From: Congeria kusceri | Lineage: Eukaryota; Mollusca; Bivalvia; Myida; Dreissenidae | Reading direction: 5' to 3' | Length of the DNA stretch: 64,000 bases | Assembly: GCA_027627225.1 (NCBI GenBank) | Contig: CM051029.1 | Span: 12,246,023-12,310,022 of the forward strand | Part shown: positions 35,486 to 47,336 of the stretch, piece after piece | Layout: the number at the start of each line of letters is the position of its first letter | Numbering within the stretch: the stretch's first letter is position 1 | Made by a program: the position numbers and the translations under genes | Notes under the pieces: generated by a model | Seen by the model: only the letters and a program-made list of their open reading frames with translations | Told to the model about the DNA's origin: nothing | Databases searched by the model: none

Positions 35486-35718
35486 TTAAGGAAGCCGTTG
35501 GCATAGGCATTTGTTAAATTTTGCTCCAAAACCTGCTTCCTCATTGCATTCAGTTCTTTTTCTTCGTTTCAACTAGTGTTGCTTGGTCACCATGTGCATC
35601 TCCATCTCATGATTCCCCCGTTGCTTCATCAGCACTATCTCCTCCTTCACTCTTTCTACCTCGAGATCGTACAACTCACCTCACTCGATTTTTCTTTTTT
35701 TATCCCTTTTTCTAGACG
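35486..35718 (-). pseudogene. Harbinger partner protein, last exon, coiled coil
   Basis: Acceptor CCATTTATTCAG, phase 1. It encodes a basic start (SRKRDKKRKIE) and a Leu/Glu-rich coiled-coil segment (LYDLEVERVKEEIVLMKQ). Stops: TGA at 35681-35683 (a CGA to TGA change would fit) and TAG at 35573-35575. After a frameshift the coil continues as ELNAMRKQVLEQNLTNAY. A C-terminal coiled coil is usual in the Myb-like partner of Harbinger transposases. Confidence 0.65.
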
Positions 35719-36000
35719 CTGAATAAATGGTAAATACTATTAATATACGTATTATGTATTCTTACTGTTGCATTTGTAATTAAAGTTAATTTTTATGAAC
35801 TTGTGCACGGATGATTTAATGTTTATGTGGTATTTTTGGCTGATTTGAAGTACACATTTTATTGAATAATTATGAAGTTTAAATGCGTAATGTTATATGC
35901 CTATGTGAAAGTCATTGATTATCAAAATGTTTTGTTAGTTAACAAATTAATGTTAGTTATAAAAGTACGACTATATTTGTAACTAAGATTTTACATTTAC

Positions 36001-36051
36001 TGGTGTCTTCAGTGGTACACGCATCTTTGGCTCCAAATTCGCATGCAGTCA
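36001..36051 (-). pseudogene. Harbinger partner protein, short exon
   Basis: 51 nt, phase 1 to 1, between acceptor ACATTCCAG and donor CACCA|GTAAAT. It encodes VTACEFGAKDACTTEDT. It is supported by splice sites and phase only. Confidence 0.5.
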
Positions 36052-36587
36052 CTGGAATGTTATACATGGTACATAGTTATATATACCAGCACAGTGAAAT
36101 TAATATGGAATCAATTATGATGCACTTAAGGTTATTGTTTGTACACTTGTTTTTTGTTAATAACATGTACAAATATTCAAATGTGGCTGACGTAAATTGA
36201 AGTTTTTAACAAAATCAATCGGATTTTACAACCATTTTATGATTCCATATTAGGTATTGTTTCAATACCAACTTTTGATAACAAAATAGAAAAACAAATT
36301 CGATTGTAAAATTTCGTGTTTACCTTCACAATTAATCAATTAAATGTTTTAAACCTATGAAAATATTTACCCTTTTTTGTTTCTGGATGACGAGCTGGCA
36401 TTACTTATTTAGGTCTGTCGTCTGTGCACGAAACTTTGAAAATAAATATATTTTTCAATACACAAAAATATGTTAAACCGTACACATTTAGTGTATCATG
36501 CATTTTACATGTTTAAGTATTAATATTTCCTTTATAATATGAAGAAACTTATCTTCCGGTAATGTTAATCATGTGGAATATAAGTAC

Positions 36588-36629
36588 CTGAACATGAACT
36601 AGTCTGTTGGATATTGTCAGTTGATACTT
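36588..36629 (-). pseudogene. Harbinger partner protein, short exon
   Basis: 42 nt, phase 1 to 1, between acceptor CTAATTTCAG and donor GTTCAG|GTACTT. It encodes EVSTDNIQQTSSCS, a Ser/Thr-rich linker. It is supported by splice sites and phase. Confidence 0.5.
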
Positions 36630-37045
36630 CTGAAATTAGAGATGCAAATTAATACAATACAATTTTAATTTCATAAAGTGAAGGTAGGAAAATGTGCATA
36701 AAAAATGCATTATTCCAGTGCATTTACATTTAAGTATTACAAACAATTATATTCATTTATGAAATTGTGTGTATGGCAGTCACACACAAAATAACACTAA
36801 TGACAAATAAATATATTGGAAGTAAATCAACGATCAAAACGGATACAATTAAAAAAGTGTAATGCTTTGCATCGGTATATCGGAAAACGTGTGTGTCATT
36901 TTAAAAAATGCAAAAATTATAAGTCTGAATGGTTGAGTGGATTTGCAGTTAGGACGTTAATTGACAGTTTTCAAAGTATATAATATGTGTACAAGTCCCT
37001 TTAAATTATGAATTAGTTGTGTTTGATACAAAATACATGACATAC

Positions 37046-37102
37046 CTGGACATACTGTTGTGATCTTCAATGCTTCTAACACAGCCGGCACAGTGTGGGC
37101 AT
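37046..37102 (-). pseudogene. Harbinger partner protein, short exon
   Basis: 57 nt, phase 1 to 1, between acceptor GCCTTTAAG and donor TCCAG|GTATGT. It encodes DAHTVPAVLEALKITTVCP. It is supported by splice sites and phase. Confidence 0.5.
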
Positions 37103-37280
37103 CTTAAAGGCTGTCTAAACAGTTAAATGATACTTTTAGTAGGCAGCTACCAATATATTGAATGCGCTTTATATCATTAAGCAAACTTACTGATTAATAA
37201 TTAACTATCAATTCATACATTGCATGCCGAAAATAGTCAAACGTATGTATTAACAATCTATTTCCTTATTTACATGTTAC

Positions 37281-37420
37281 CTGAGCTGTCTATCGGACCA
37301 GAAAGTCCTTTCATTTGAGGCTTGTCCCGAATCTTTTCTAACACTAAGTCTTCTGCCAAAGACAGCTTTACAGCGGGGCCACCGCCTGTGCAATTCTTTC
37401 CGTCATCTTTATCCCTTGCT
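37281..37420 (-). pseudogene. Harbinger partner (Myb/SANT-like), TGGGP exon
   Basis: It encodes RARDKDDGKNCTGGGPAVKL followed by SLAEDLVLEKIRDKPQMKGL and SGPIDSS; donor CTCAG|GTAACA, phase 1. A TGGGP block followed by a short helix and a Gly-Gly/Ile-Asp segment is typical just after the Myb/SANT-like DNA-binding domain of Harbinger partner and NAIF1-like proteins. The DNA-binding domain itself should lie upstream on the minus strand; I could not find it before 38.3 kb. Confidence 0.6.
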
Positions 37421-38455
37421 CTTGGTTAGAATTTGTGATAAATATAATAACACATAAGTATAGTTCGGCGGCATTGTGCAGTGCCAGAACATAAACATTA
37501 TAAACATTTATGTATATGTATTGCTTGTCTTATATGTGGCGTTTGCAGTCTATTTGTGGAGATTGTAATCGAAATTTATGGAATATGAGTAAATCTTGTT
37601 ATCAATTTATATGATACACCAATGTGGTCTTCAGCAAACGCAGAAAGATACATGAAATGGATTGTTATTTTATTGTGCTACAATAGAGCAGGACCAGACC
37701 TGTCCTTCGTGGCCCATTCCCAGTCCATTGAATATGCGCATCAGGCGTTGTCTTGGATTAGTAATAATTATTACCTTAGGGGCACCACATATGTGCACAA
37801 TATGATTTTTCCTACTAAAAAACTATTTTTGTAATATATACTAAGTTGTATGGTCATCCTGGTGGTGGGGGTAAAGCCGTATCTGTGTAACAATATGCAA
37901 TTCATATGAATATGACTAAAAGATTTTAATCTGATTTCAGGGCATACACATTAAAATTAAGCATGTGTAGTCGTTTTACCGGACCATGTTATATAAGAAA
38001 GTCACTAAATACATAAAATATAAGGTAGCAACATTAATAAACAAACGTAATTGACAATTATTTAATAAATAGTGTAAATATTATTTATCATGAAAGATCA
38101 ATGCATGTGATTGAAATTGAGCTGACATTTAAACTGTGCTGGGACAAACAAACAACGCATCAACGGATCGCCCTAAAACGCGGACCAAACTTCGGACAAT
38201 ATAGTTTATATTGGAAAGTACGGATGGCATAGGAACAGAACAGAAAGTTTATTGATATAACTTGAACAATTACAGTTCATCATTGCAAAATATACAAAAT
38301 AATAATAAATACGCACATGCAAAGCAATGCGAAAGTGAACATTTCGAGTTGTTATATACAGGCCATTTTCAAATTAAACGTGTGCATTTAAAGAACAGAA
38401 CAGATATTTTATTAAGACTTGTACAAGGTATATCGTATACAATAAATGAATATAA

Positions 38456-38456
<1 letters not shown>
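37421..38456. other. No gene recognised
   Basis: The N-terminal exons of the Harbinger partner gene and the right end of the element would be expected here. Neither was identified. Confidence 0.45.

Positions 38457-38520
<64 letters not shown>
38457..38520. repeat. (TA)32 dinucleotide repeat
   Basis: An uninterrupted run of 32 TA units. The overlapping Tyr-Ile frames on both strands are artefacts. Confidence 0.98.
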
Positions 38521-38523
<3 letters not shown>

Positions 38524-39529
38524 GTAATCGTGACCATAGGGCGAATAAATTGTCCAACAAAGCAGACTTAAGGCGAGCGCGACCATTAAGGTGCCGGTGA
38601 CTTAATTCTCGTAATTAATTACTAATTACCTATTTATGCAATCGCATTGGATTTTTGTATGGACATGCTGTGTGACCTACACAATTATTTGAAAAAGTAT
38701 TAGGTTCGTTGAAAAGATGAATATATTTTTCTTTATTTTTTGAAAATAATTTATCTATATGGTCGTCAAATCCAGGCTTCGGGCGAATTTTCAAATATAT
38801 CGTTTTTATTCTCTTAAACTAATAATATATCTTATGGGTTAGACCCTGTAAAGAAAGTTTTTCTAACACTGCTTTTTGTATTACTGTCTTTCCTGACATT
38901 CCCAGTACCTTTCGATAAAAGATATCCATTTATAAATTTTGAGGTGTCTAAAATTTTGCGTTTTGTAATTTAAACCGGAAAACTTTCCGCAGTGAATGCG
39001 CGATGCTAGCAATACAAAAACAGACTTAAGAAGCACAGCTCCTGATTGCTGATTCTGTTAAGCGATGTTGTTTTGTACTTTTGTATGTAACAAAATCATT
39101 AAATTTTATGATACAAGGTAATTATTCTAAAATTCGAAACAAAACTTTTTTTTCGTGTCATCTGGGCTAGTCTTTGTACTTGTAACGCATGTTTGATTGC
39201 AAATAACCCTTCGCACTGCGTGATTCAAGATATCAGGGTGTCGCATTGCATGTAGTCTGAAACTACGAAACTGTTGAAATCGGTATAGAAGCGACCAACG
39301 AAGAGTGATCCAAACCAATGCAGGTTAAACCAACCGAACCACGACGGCGAAAACTGAACCGCTACCGCCATGTCAAAAATTTCTACCAATAGTTTTTATT
39401 TTTCAATTTGGTTGTGTCTCTGTCCTTTTTGAATGCTTGTTTGCTTAATTGTACCGATGTATTTTTTCTTTTCAAATTAATACAAACACGAACGACTGTT
39501 TTACCAACTCACTCACATCCTCCCACAAA
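38521..39529. other. No gene recognised
   Basis: A short minus-strand frame from an ATG at about 39372 (49 codons, Phe/Trp-rich) has no recognised motif. Nothing else was seen. Confidence 0.45.
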
Positions 39530-40004
39530 AACATAATTCGCCTAATTTTCATTAAACTTGGGCATAGAAGTGGATCTTTCTAGACATAAAAATACATTAT
39601 TCAACCAATTATAAACAATCGGTAGTTATGTTGTAACATAATGTAAAATTGTTACACGTTGCCAAGTTCATATGTATGTTATCATTTCATTCAAACTTCA
39701 TTCATTATGTTAAAAAAAAAATCGTCTTTATGCTTTAAAATATGCCTGACTTCGCCTTAATACTGCATTAAAGCAAAATAAGCATTAAGATACAAATGCA
39801 GTTCACATAAAACAATGGATGGTAACAAATAATCGAATATTCTTGTAATGTTATAATTTTAAACCTATTCGAAAATTCTTGAGATATTCGAATACTTAAA
39901 ACTAAATTGTAAAGTGTTTTGACAATGTTTACCAATAAATATTTTTTTGTGGCATTTTTTACATTTTTTTTTTTACATTTACAAATTTTACATTTTGCAT
40001 TAGC

Positions 40005-40328
40005 TTGTCAAAAACGCAGACTAGCTGTCAAAATCGGTATACCATCATCTTTTTGGCATTTTGCTGTTTATGTTTATCGCATTTTATTATACAATTTATA
40101 AATAAGCACAATTTCATTGGTCTTGGCAGTGGTCGGCAAACCGATTTGATATTGAATGAGATTCCGGTTTTCCCAACGTTATATTTTGGTCTATTAATAG
40201 CAGGCCCTTGTTCCGCGCTTTATACAATCGGCGTGCTTTACATGTGTGCCGGGAAACAACCATTACACACATTAAATGCCGTAAAATTGTTACTGTGTTG
40301 TTTTTTAGTTATACATGTGTTATTGTGA
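40005..40328 (+). other. Unrecognised hydrophobic open frame
   Basis: 108 open codons with hydrophobic stretches (TIIFLAFCCLCLSHFII, TLYFGLLIAGPCSALYTIGV, LLLCCFLVIHVLL). There is no early ATG, so it could only be an exon; an acceptor-like TTTTGCATTAG precedes it. It is probably a chance frame in a repeat-rich zone, but it is the longest non-repeat frame there. Confidence 0.15.
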
Positions 40329-41925
40329 TGAAAGAACGACCCGTGATTTTGTTGCCTGTTTTATTGTTGTACAGTTAATTGTGTATTAAATGCTTATTTC
40401 AAGCATGCTCTTTGTATGTGTTCATCTTCTACAATGCAGATATTTTCAATTATTAACAACTTGCTCGAAACCAGAAACTACATGCATTGTCAACTATATG
40501 TATTTTGTGGATATAGTGATCATATAATAAAGCAGAAAGTGACTTGATGGCCATATAAAGATATTGGTCGGTAGCATGTAATATTGACCAATGTCTCGTA
40601 TCAAGGTATAGGAGAACTAAAGCGTCTTGGGTGATAATCGGTGTCACTGCAAAGAACCTAATATACTTCGTATGTCAAGAGGTTTTGGTATGCATGCCGA
40701 TGTCAATGAACTTCAATGTTGACGTTGATATTGACGTAAACTAATACATTACACTGCTCCGTAGATGTGAATGTGTATACACTCAAATCAATACCAGTTT
40801 TCTATTTATCAATGCATAACAACTATTTTTAATGTGTTAAGTAACGATATAGTGTTGTTTAAGAAAAAACATAAATTAATAATACATAGCAAAGAGCATG
40901 TCAATAAATTAGGTTGTGAACGGACTTTCCGGACAGCCATTGTACAAGTTCACAAGTTTATTTCAACGCTCAGTTGATGCATAACATGATGACAATACGA
41001 GCAATAATTAAAAAAATGATAGATTGAACGCTTTCGTTTGAAAGATTTTAAATTGTATAAATTGAAAAGTATTTTTAAGGGGAAAGGTTTATCAAACCTA
41101 ACATGTATTGTGTATATGACATCATTCGACGTTGCAGGTTATAAGAAAGGAAGTTTGCCTAAAAATGTCTATCCTTGTGCTTCGCCTTAATACTGCAAAA
41201 GTAGCAAATCATGATTCGCCATAACTCTACTTAAGGGAGCTTTCGACTTTTAGTGTGACACTGCACAATGAAACAAAACAAAACTCAAATCTAAAAATGA
41301 AATTCAAATAATATTGTTTATGACAGCAAACACAATGTCAAATATCTGTTATTGATGAATATATAGAAACCATCATTTAATCCGTGTAAATGGTATAAAA
41401 CGCTAGTCGCCCTAATGCCGTACAAAATGTATTAGACTTCGCCTTAATACTGCAGATGAAACAGTACTCAATAGCGTACACATTATAATTCACATAATAC
41501 ATACTTTTAATGAAAAATAATAATAATAAACACAGCAATAAAATACCAAACAATACTATATTTGGTGAATATTAGGACATTATTATATTTGTTGGTCAGT
41601 TTAAATGACAGAAAGTTCAAAAATTAGCTGGATTTGGACGAAAGTGTCATTTTTAATTGTGCATCATGTTAACACATAGTAATGTTCTATTGCTTATAAA
41701 AATATGCAATATTAAAACAAAAATACTGTGTTAGTTCGTGTTTTTTTTTATTTTGTTTAAAAATAAACGACATATTTATGAATAAATTCTAAAAGGAGCT
41801 ATTATAATTTCTTACTGCTTTTTATATACTTTTGCATTTCTAAAGTAGTTGATTTTGATTATCAAAATTTCAAGAATGTATTGTGTTTACTCTATATATC
41901 TTGCAAATAGTGTAGGTAAATTATG

Positions 41926-42497
41926 TCGTTGCGGTAATGACAACTCGTTTCGGTAATAACATACCGTTGCGGAAATGACATCGGCTATGAAATACAGTCA
42001 AATATAATGGATATATGTACTTTTTATTAATGTTTAACTCATTATGTTGAAAGAAAACATCCATTTAATGAATTGAGCCTTAAATCAAGGATGTTTTATT
42101 TATCCACATTTTAACAGCGTTGCGGAGATGACCGTTTCGGTAATGACACTTTAGCAAAAAATTCACTTGAAAATGCAAGAAATATTGTTTTACAAGCATT
42201 AAAAACCTTTCATATTAGATAGGACCATGCATGAAGGTGAATGGCTTCAATGAGCAATAACTATGTAACCACAGTTTTATTTCTCAGCACATACGGTAAT
42301 GACAATTAGAAAGTATACGCAGTACACATGACAACTTTCCATCGATTTGAAATGATAACTAAAGTATCAGCTCTGCTATTATCCGGTTTAAAATATTCCA
42401 GCTTATATTCCTGATGATGACGCAGTATGTTTGTGTCTATATACGCCATCATTTCTAGAATGTTCAATGTTATTACGGGTTGTTGCGGTAATTACAA
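41926..42497. repeat. Clustered GTTGCGGTAATGACA motif
   Basis: The 15-bp motif or a close variant (GTTTCGGTAATAACA, GTTGCGGAAATGACA, GTTTCGGTAATGACA, GTTGCGGTAATTACA) occurs about seven times: near 41930, 41947, 41964, 42118, 42133, 42290 and 42481. Three copies lie 17 bp apart. All are in the plus orientation. It is probably remnants of a short-unit minisatellite. Confidence 0.65.
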
Positions 42498-42618
42498 AAT
42501 AACTGGTGACAAACCAAAAAATGTCACCATACAACGTTTAACTTGTCAAAAATATGATAAAAATGAAGCATCATATAATTTTCACTTGTATACATAATAT
42601 TGATTAGTCAACCTTCTA

Positions 42619-43192
42619 GGCCGAAAATAAAATATTGTTTGTTTCCCCTACCGCGACCCATGCTAATGAAGGGTGGGTCGGTAGGTCGGAAAAATATTGT
42701 ATTTGTATGCACAATAAGTCATTTTCATTTGTTTTCGTAATGTTCGAAATGTTACGTCAAAGTATTAATTCTTAATGTTTTCGTTGTAGCAGATTCATAA
42801 CATTTACGTAGTACTATGTTCTAAATACCTAACAATAATTTATCAAAATTTAACAAACAATAACATACGTTAAAAACAAGCACGTTAGCAATAAAAACCT
42901 GTTAAAACTAAGGAGTAATAGCGTGACGTTGCAATTTGCCGGGCATCCAAAGCAGAACGCTGTTAGTAACGCATTTAGGACATAGTATTACGTAAATATA
43001 CAGAACGTTATGAATCTACTACAACGAAATTATTAAGAATTAATAATTTAACGTAACATTTCGAACATAAGGAAAACATGAATGAAAATGACTGATTGTG
43101 TATACAAATAAAATATTTTTTCCGACCTACCGACCCACCCTTCATTAGCATGGGTCGCGGGAGGGGAATCAAACAATATTTCATTTTCGGCC
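42619..43192. mobile_element. Foldback/MITE element with TA target duplication
   Basis: The left arm starts GGCCGAAAATAAAATATTGT and is matched in reverse complement by the right arm, which ends ATTTCATTTTCGGCC. The arms run about 210 bp each (to ~42830 and from ~42970), with mismatches and small indels. TA flanks both ends (42617-42618 and 43193-43194). This fits a Tc1/mariner-type or other TA-targeting non-autonomous foldback element. There is no coding capacity. Confidence 0.85.
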
Positions 43193-44404
43193 TAATGTGT
43201 CCGAGCTGATACGAACTCCAAGTTGATACAAGCACACATGTTGCATGTGTATGTTATCATTTTGTTCTTATACCATATTTCGTAGAGTTTTATTTTTTTG
43301 CGGTATTAACTAAATAAAATATAACGGTAACTGGTGGGCAGAATCTAATATGAAAGGTTACCGTGCAATAAGTAACGTAAAAATAAATAGTAAATAAGTA
43401 AATATTGAATAAAAAGTATAATAAATAGTAAGTAGGTAAATATTGAAATTTAGTTTTAATTTATACACACGCTACTCATTGCACATTAAGCTTGCAAATT
43501 TGGATCGCGCACAAGAAAAATATGAAAGCGCTAAAGTTGAAACGACATACACGCTAAACAAGTATCACGTGACGTCTAAGAAACTTCCATGGCATCAGCA
43601 TTGTGGAAAGTTGCCACGTTATGGGTAAATATGGTACAAGAAAAACAATGATGCAAAGCACCGTAGGGCGCCATATAATTGTGTAAAAGAAGGAAAGAGA
43701 CCCTACATTAAATAAAAGTAAGTATGTATGATACAATTAATAAAATAGTAAACTCCTATTATACTGCGGTTCTAATTATAAAATTAAGATCATTAAAAAA
43801 GCACGAAACGATGGAAATCCATTTTTAGTTCCATCATTCTGTAATGTCCGTACAATAAACACGATCTCATGCTTGTTATGAATGATATTGAGTAATCTAA
43901 ATAATTCACATGAACATATATATTTTACGAGTTGTGGACAAAGCACAATTTAAAGAGTTGCAATGCAAGAAAATAAAAGTGTAAATGCAAATCAGCCTCA
44001 TACCAACGGTCGGTCACATTGCGGGCTCGATAAATAACTAACATGTTTCGGTAAAAGTATGCTACAACCATTACATATTCTATGAAGAAACTTAAATCGC
44101 CTTAATTCCGTCCAAAACTAGTTTTTACTTCGCATCAATACTGCATAAAAGCAAAACAAGCATGAATATACAAATGCAGTTCTAATGAACAACTTGACAT
44201 TGTTGAATATAAAAAACAGTACAAAATGTAGTATAACAACCATTTTAGAAAAACAATGCTAAAAGACCAGATAAAGGGGATTTTGAAGAAGTTTCACAAT
44301 TTTTGTTGATATTGGAAAAAAAAACTTGTTTCGCCTTATGTCCGCAAACAACGTTTTTTCGGCTGTTAATCACCAAAAGAATCAAACTAAAGAGTCAACT
44401 CAAA

Positions 44405-44700
44405 GGGACCTTTTCACAGCTTGACGAACTGACAATTTTCAAACATTCTGTCACAGATGACAAAACTAATGCGTAGGTCACGAACGATAAAGCATCGGCA
44501 ATTTATGAATCTGAAAGGCGCCTCGCGATTTATATATTTTTTGCCTCGCGTGGTCTCAAACTCAAACATTTTTCGTTGGCTGACATGGGGAACAAGCAGT
44601 TTGAGCAACGGGCAGCGCCCGTGCGGTGAATATGTGAATTGGACGGTAGCCGCGTAGGATTGTAGATGACTGCAACTAAAATGTATTGACAAAAGGTAAA
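44405..44700. mobile_element. Solo end of the AGGGACC element family
   Basis: AGGGACCTTTTCACAG followed by TTGACGAACTGACAATTTTC matches the inverted-repeat end of the element at 55404-55906 for about 50 bp. No opposite end was found and the flank is TCAA, not TTAA. It is a truncated or rearranged copy; the right limit is uncertain. Confidence 0.5.
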
Positions 44701-47223
44701 CAGTCAAAGTAAGTCAATGTCAGTCGGCCGGCCGCAGCCCGACAAAACGGGAGCCGGTCGGTATATATACAGGCACCGCCCGATTCCCTGACGATAACTG
44801 TACATCAAAATATTTTATGATTAAACTGAAAGAAACTCCAAACTCAAAATAAAATGATTAAAAAAAGCAATCATTTCAGCAAAATTCAATGAGAAATGTA
44901 GACATGCCTATTTGTTATTTACATGTTTTTCATTTGAAGAGGTAATGTTATGTTATACAACATTCATGCTTTTCAGAATTTATAAAAGCAAAACGCTGAC
45001 AGCGGAGAAAGGTTGTTGGCGAAAAAAGAAAGTAAAACATGTACTTCATGAGTGCATTTTTTTAAACGGAATCATTTGTTTGAATGTAAATTCAATTTCC
45101 CTCCTTTAAACTTAATAATGTTGCTTTTTATTCAATAGTATACGACATCATAATAAAAGTTATTTTTTAAGAAACAAACAAATATGTTTTCAAGCTGTTT
45201 ATATAACGTAATTATATACATGCCAGTTAACAAGTCAATCTGCAGAATAACTGACGAAGCGTAATAGTTAGAATTAATTGATTGTTAGTGCTTCGTGGCC
45301 CACTGAGTCAAAAGAAGGTGATACGATGCGTGCTCTCGATTTTCTAAACTACTGTTTTAAATTAATACATTGCAGCAATGTTTGTCAAAATATTCAGAAT
45401 TCTGTAAGGCCATAGCTTAAAAAGAGTCAAACTTGCAGCAGATGATGTTTCTTCAAAATGGCTTCAGAGCACTTACAGCTAACAGGCACACACGAATATT
45501 TAGTGCATGTCATAAGATAATTAATCTTGAAAATGGTCATTATAAAAACTTTGAAAATCAAACAAAAACAATCCGTATAGCAAAATAGTAAAATCTGAAG
45601 AAAATTTAAAGAAAAAAAAATCAATACAGAGAAACATTATAATGGAAAATATATAATAAACAGTGTGCATTTCACATTTCAATGGAGTTCAACGTTCAAA
45701 ATAAATATGTTCATAAATACATTTTTAATATTACAATTTTATCAAACATATTTAGGCATATACGCCAATCCAACTTATTTACCTATTTGTTGTGATGATA
45801 GTTTAAGACATGTGACAAAAATCCTCGCATAAAGACTAGATTTTATTCTTTAATTGGATTTAACAGACAAAGTGGATATTTTTAACAACATGAACCCTAG
45901 TTGTATTTGAAAGTACACCAAATAATTATTTAAACATGTTAAGAAATTTAATTAAATGTTTGTGTGATCTTCTATTTAATAATTTGGTAAGAAACTACAT
46001 TGCGAATACTCTGATGTGGAATCGGGCTTAATTAACCCTCAGTTTCTACTTGTATGGCCCTTGTTTTATTACCCCTAAAAATCAATATCCCTGAGACGGA
46101 CACAGATCTTATTCATCTGTTCATCCTAATAATTCTTTTAAACGATAATAAAGTTATGCTTAGTTAAAGATCTGTACCTATACATTTCTATGTACCGCTG
46201 AACTATTGATAATCTTGTGACGCTTATGAAGCGTTTGCAACGCGAAACGATGGAATAAGCGCTTCAGTTCATATGCTTTAATATCTCAAGTTGAGACAAT
46301 TATAAAAATGTTCTAAATTTCAAGGCAAAATTATTTGTCGAATACTAATTTGTATATGACATTATTTAACATGTACGTTAAAAGAAAGTTGCTTTGCCTA
46401 AGTACGCAAATATAGCGAATCGTGTGCTTCGCCTTAATACTGCAAAAGTAGCATTCATAATACGCCGTAACTCAGCAAAAATGAACTTTCGGTTTCGAGT
46501 TTTTAACTGTATAATGAAACAAATAATTCTCAAACCTCGTACTGTACACCAAATAGTTATTTTATGACAGCAAAACATGTCGTATATGTCGTTGATAAAT
46601 ATTAGGGACAGTTATGATTTATCATTTTATCCGCGTGATAGTTAAGAAACGCCATTCGCTTTTTTGACAAAAACGTATTTTTGATTTCGCCTTAATACTG
46701 CATATTAAACAATGGTCGCAACAGCTTACATATATAATTCACACAGCACATCATTTTAATGAAAACAACAAAGAAACACCAAACACATTTGTATTTAGTT
46801 ATAATCGAATGACTATAGACGTTTGCTAGGTGACTGATGTTGACAACTTACTGCTTCAGATAATACAAGTGAACATCGAGCATAGTTTTTTTTCAATAAG
46901 ATGGTATAGCTTTAAAGCTTGTTTAATTATTCGACGTGGTAAAATACCACCATTTATCACATGCTATACCTTGTCTCCCGTATAATACAACCATTGCGAA
47001 TATTTCTATCTTACACATCTGTAAGATAACATTCTAAACGTATTCATTGGCTAGATATTCTTTCACTGACCAATGGCATGTCGTTATTTTGGTGAAATGA
47101 CGTCGTCAGCATGAAATGACGTCATGCAAATACACAACTTTTAGGATTTATCAACATGTTATGGTAAAATTATACTTTTCTTTCGTTTAAAAGCATGTGA
47201 TAAAAAGATCTGACACTCGTGGT

Positions 47224-47336
47224 CATTTTATACCATATTTTATTAAATTCGTCCAGGAATTTCTTAAGTTAGCTCGCCAAAGGCTCGCTTACTAACAAAA
47301 TTCCTGAACTCGTTTAATAATATATGGTATGAAATG
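47224..47336. repeat. Long imperfect hairpin
   Basis: The left arm (CATTTTATACCATATTTTAT ... AGCTCGCC, 47224-47278) pairs with the right arm (GGCTCGCT ... ATATGGTATGAAATG, 47282-47336). Arms are about 54 bp and the loop is 3-5 bp. The centre reads GCTCGCCAAAGGCTCGC. Confidence 0.85.

Larger units (their letters stand above)
30303..37420. mobile_element. Decayed PIF/Harbinger DNA transposon
   Basis: A DDE transposase on the plus strand (30521-34709) and a coiled-coil, probably Myb/SANT-like, protein on the minus strand (37420-35486) converge tail to tail. Two genes of these types are the usual complement of autonomous PIF/Harbinger elements. The proposed left end is GGCCCCGTGTTGAG (30303), followed at 30379 by TTCACAAAGC, which is also found in the MITE at 22353-22613. 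I could not find a matching right inverted repeat. Stops in both genes and a missing exon show that this copy is dead. Confidence 0.7.

Noticed and set aside
35521..35715. Plus-strand Phe/Ser-rich 64-codon protein
   Set aside because: It is antisense to the coiled-coil exon of the Harbinger partner gene.
38262..38600. Tyr-Ile repeat protein of 112 codons
   Set aside because: It depends on the (TA)32 tract; the flanks have no coding signal.
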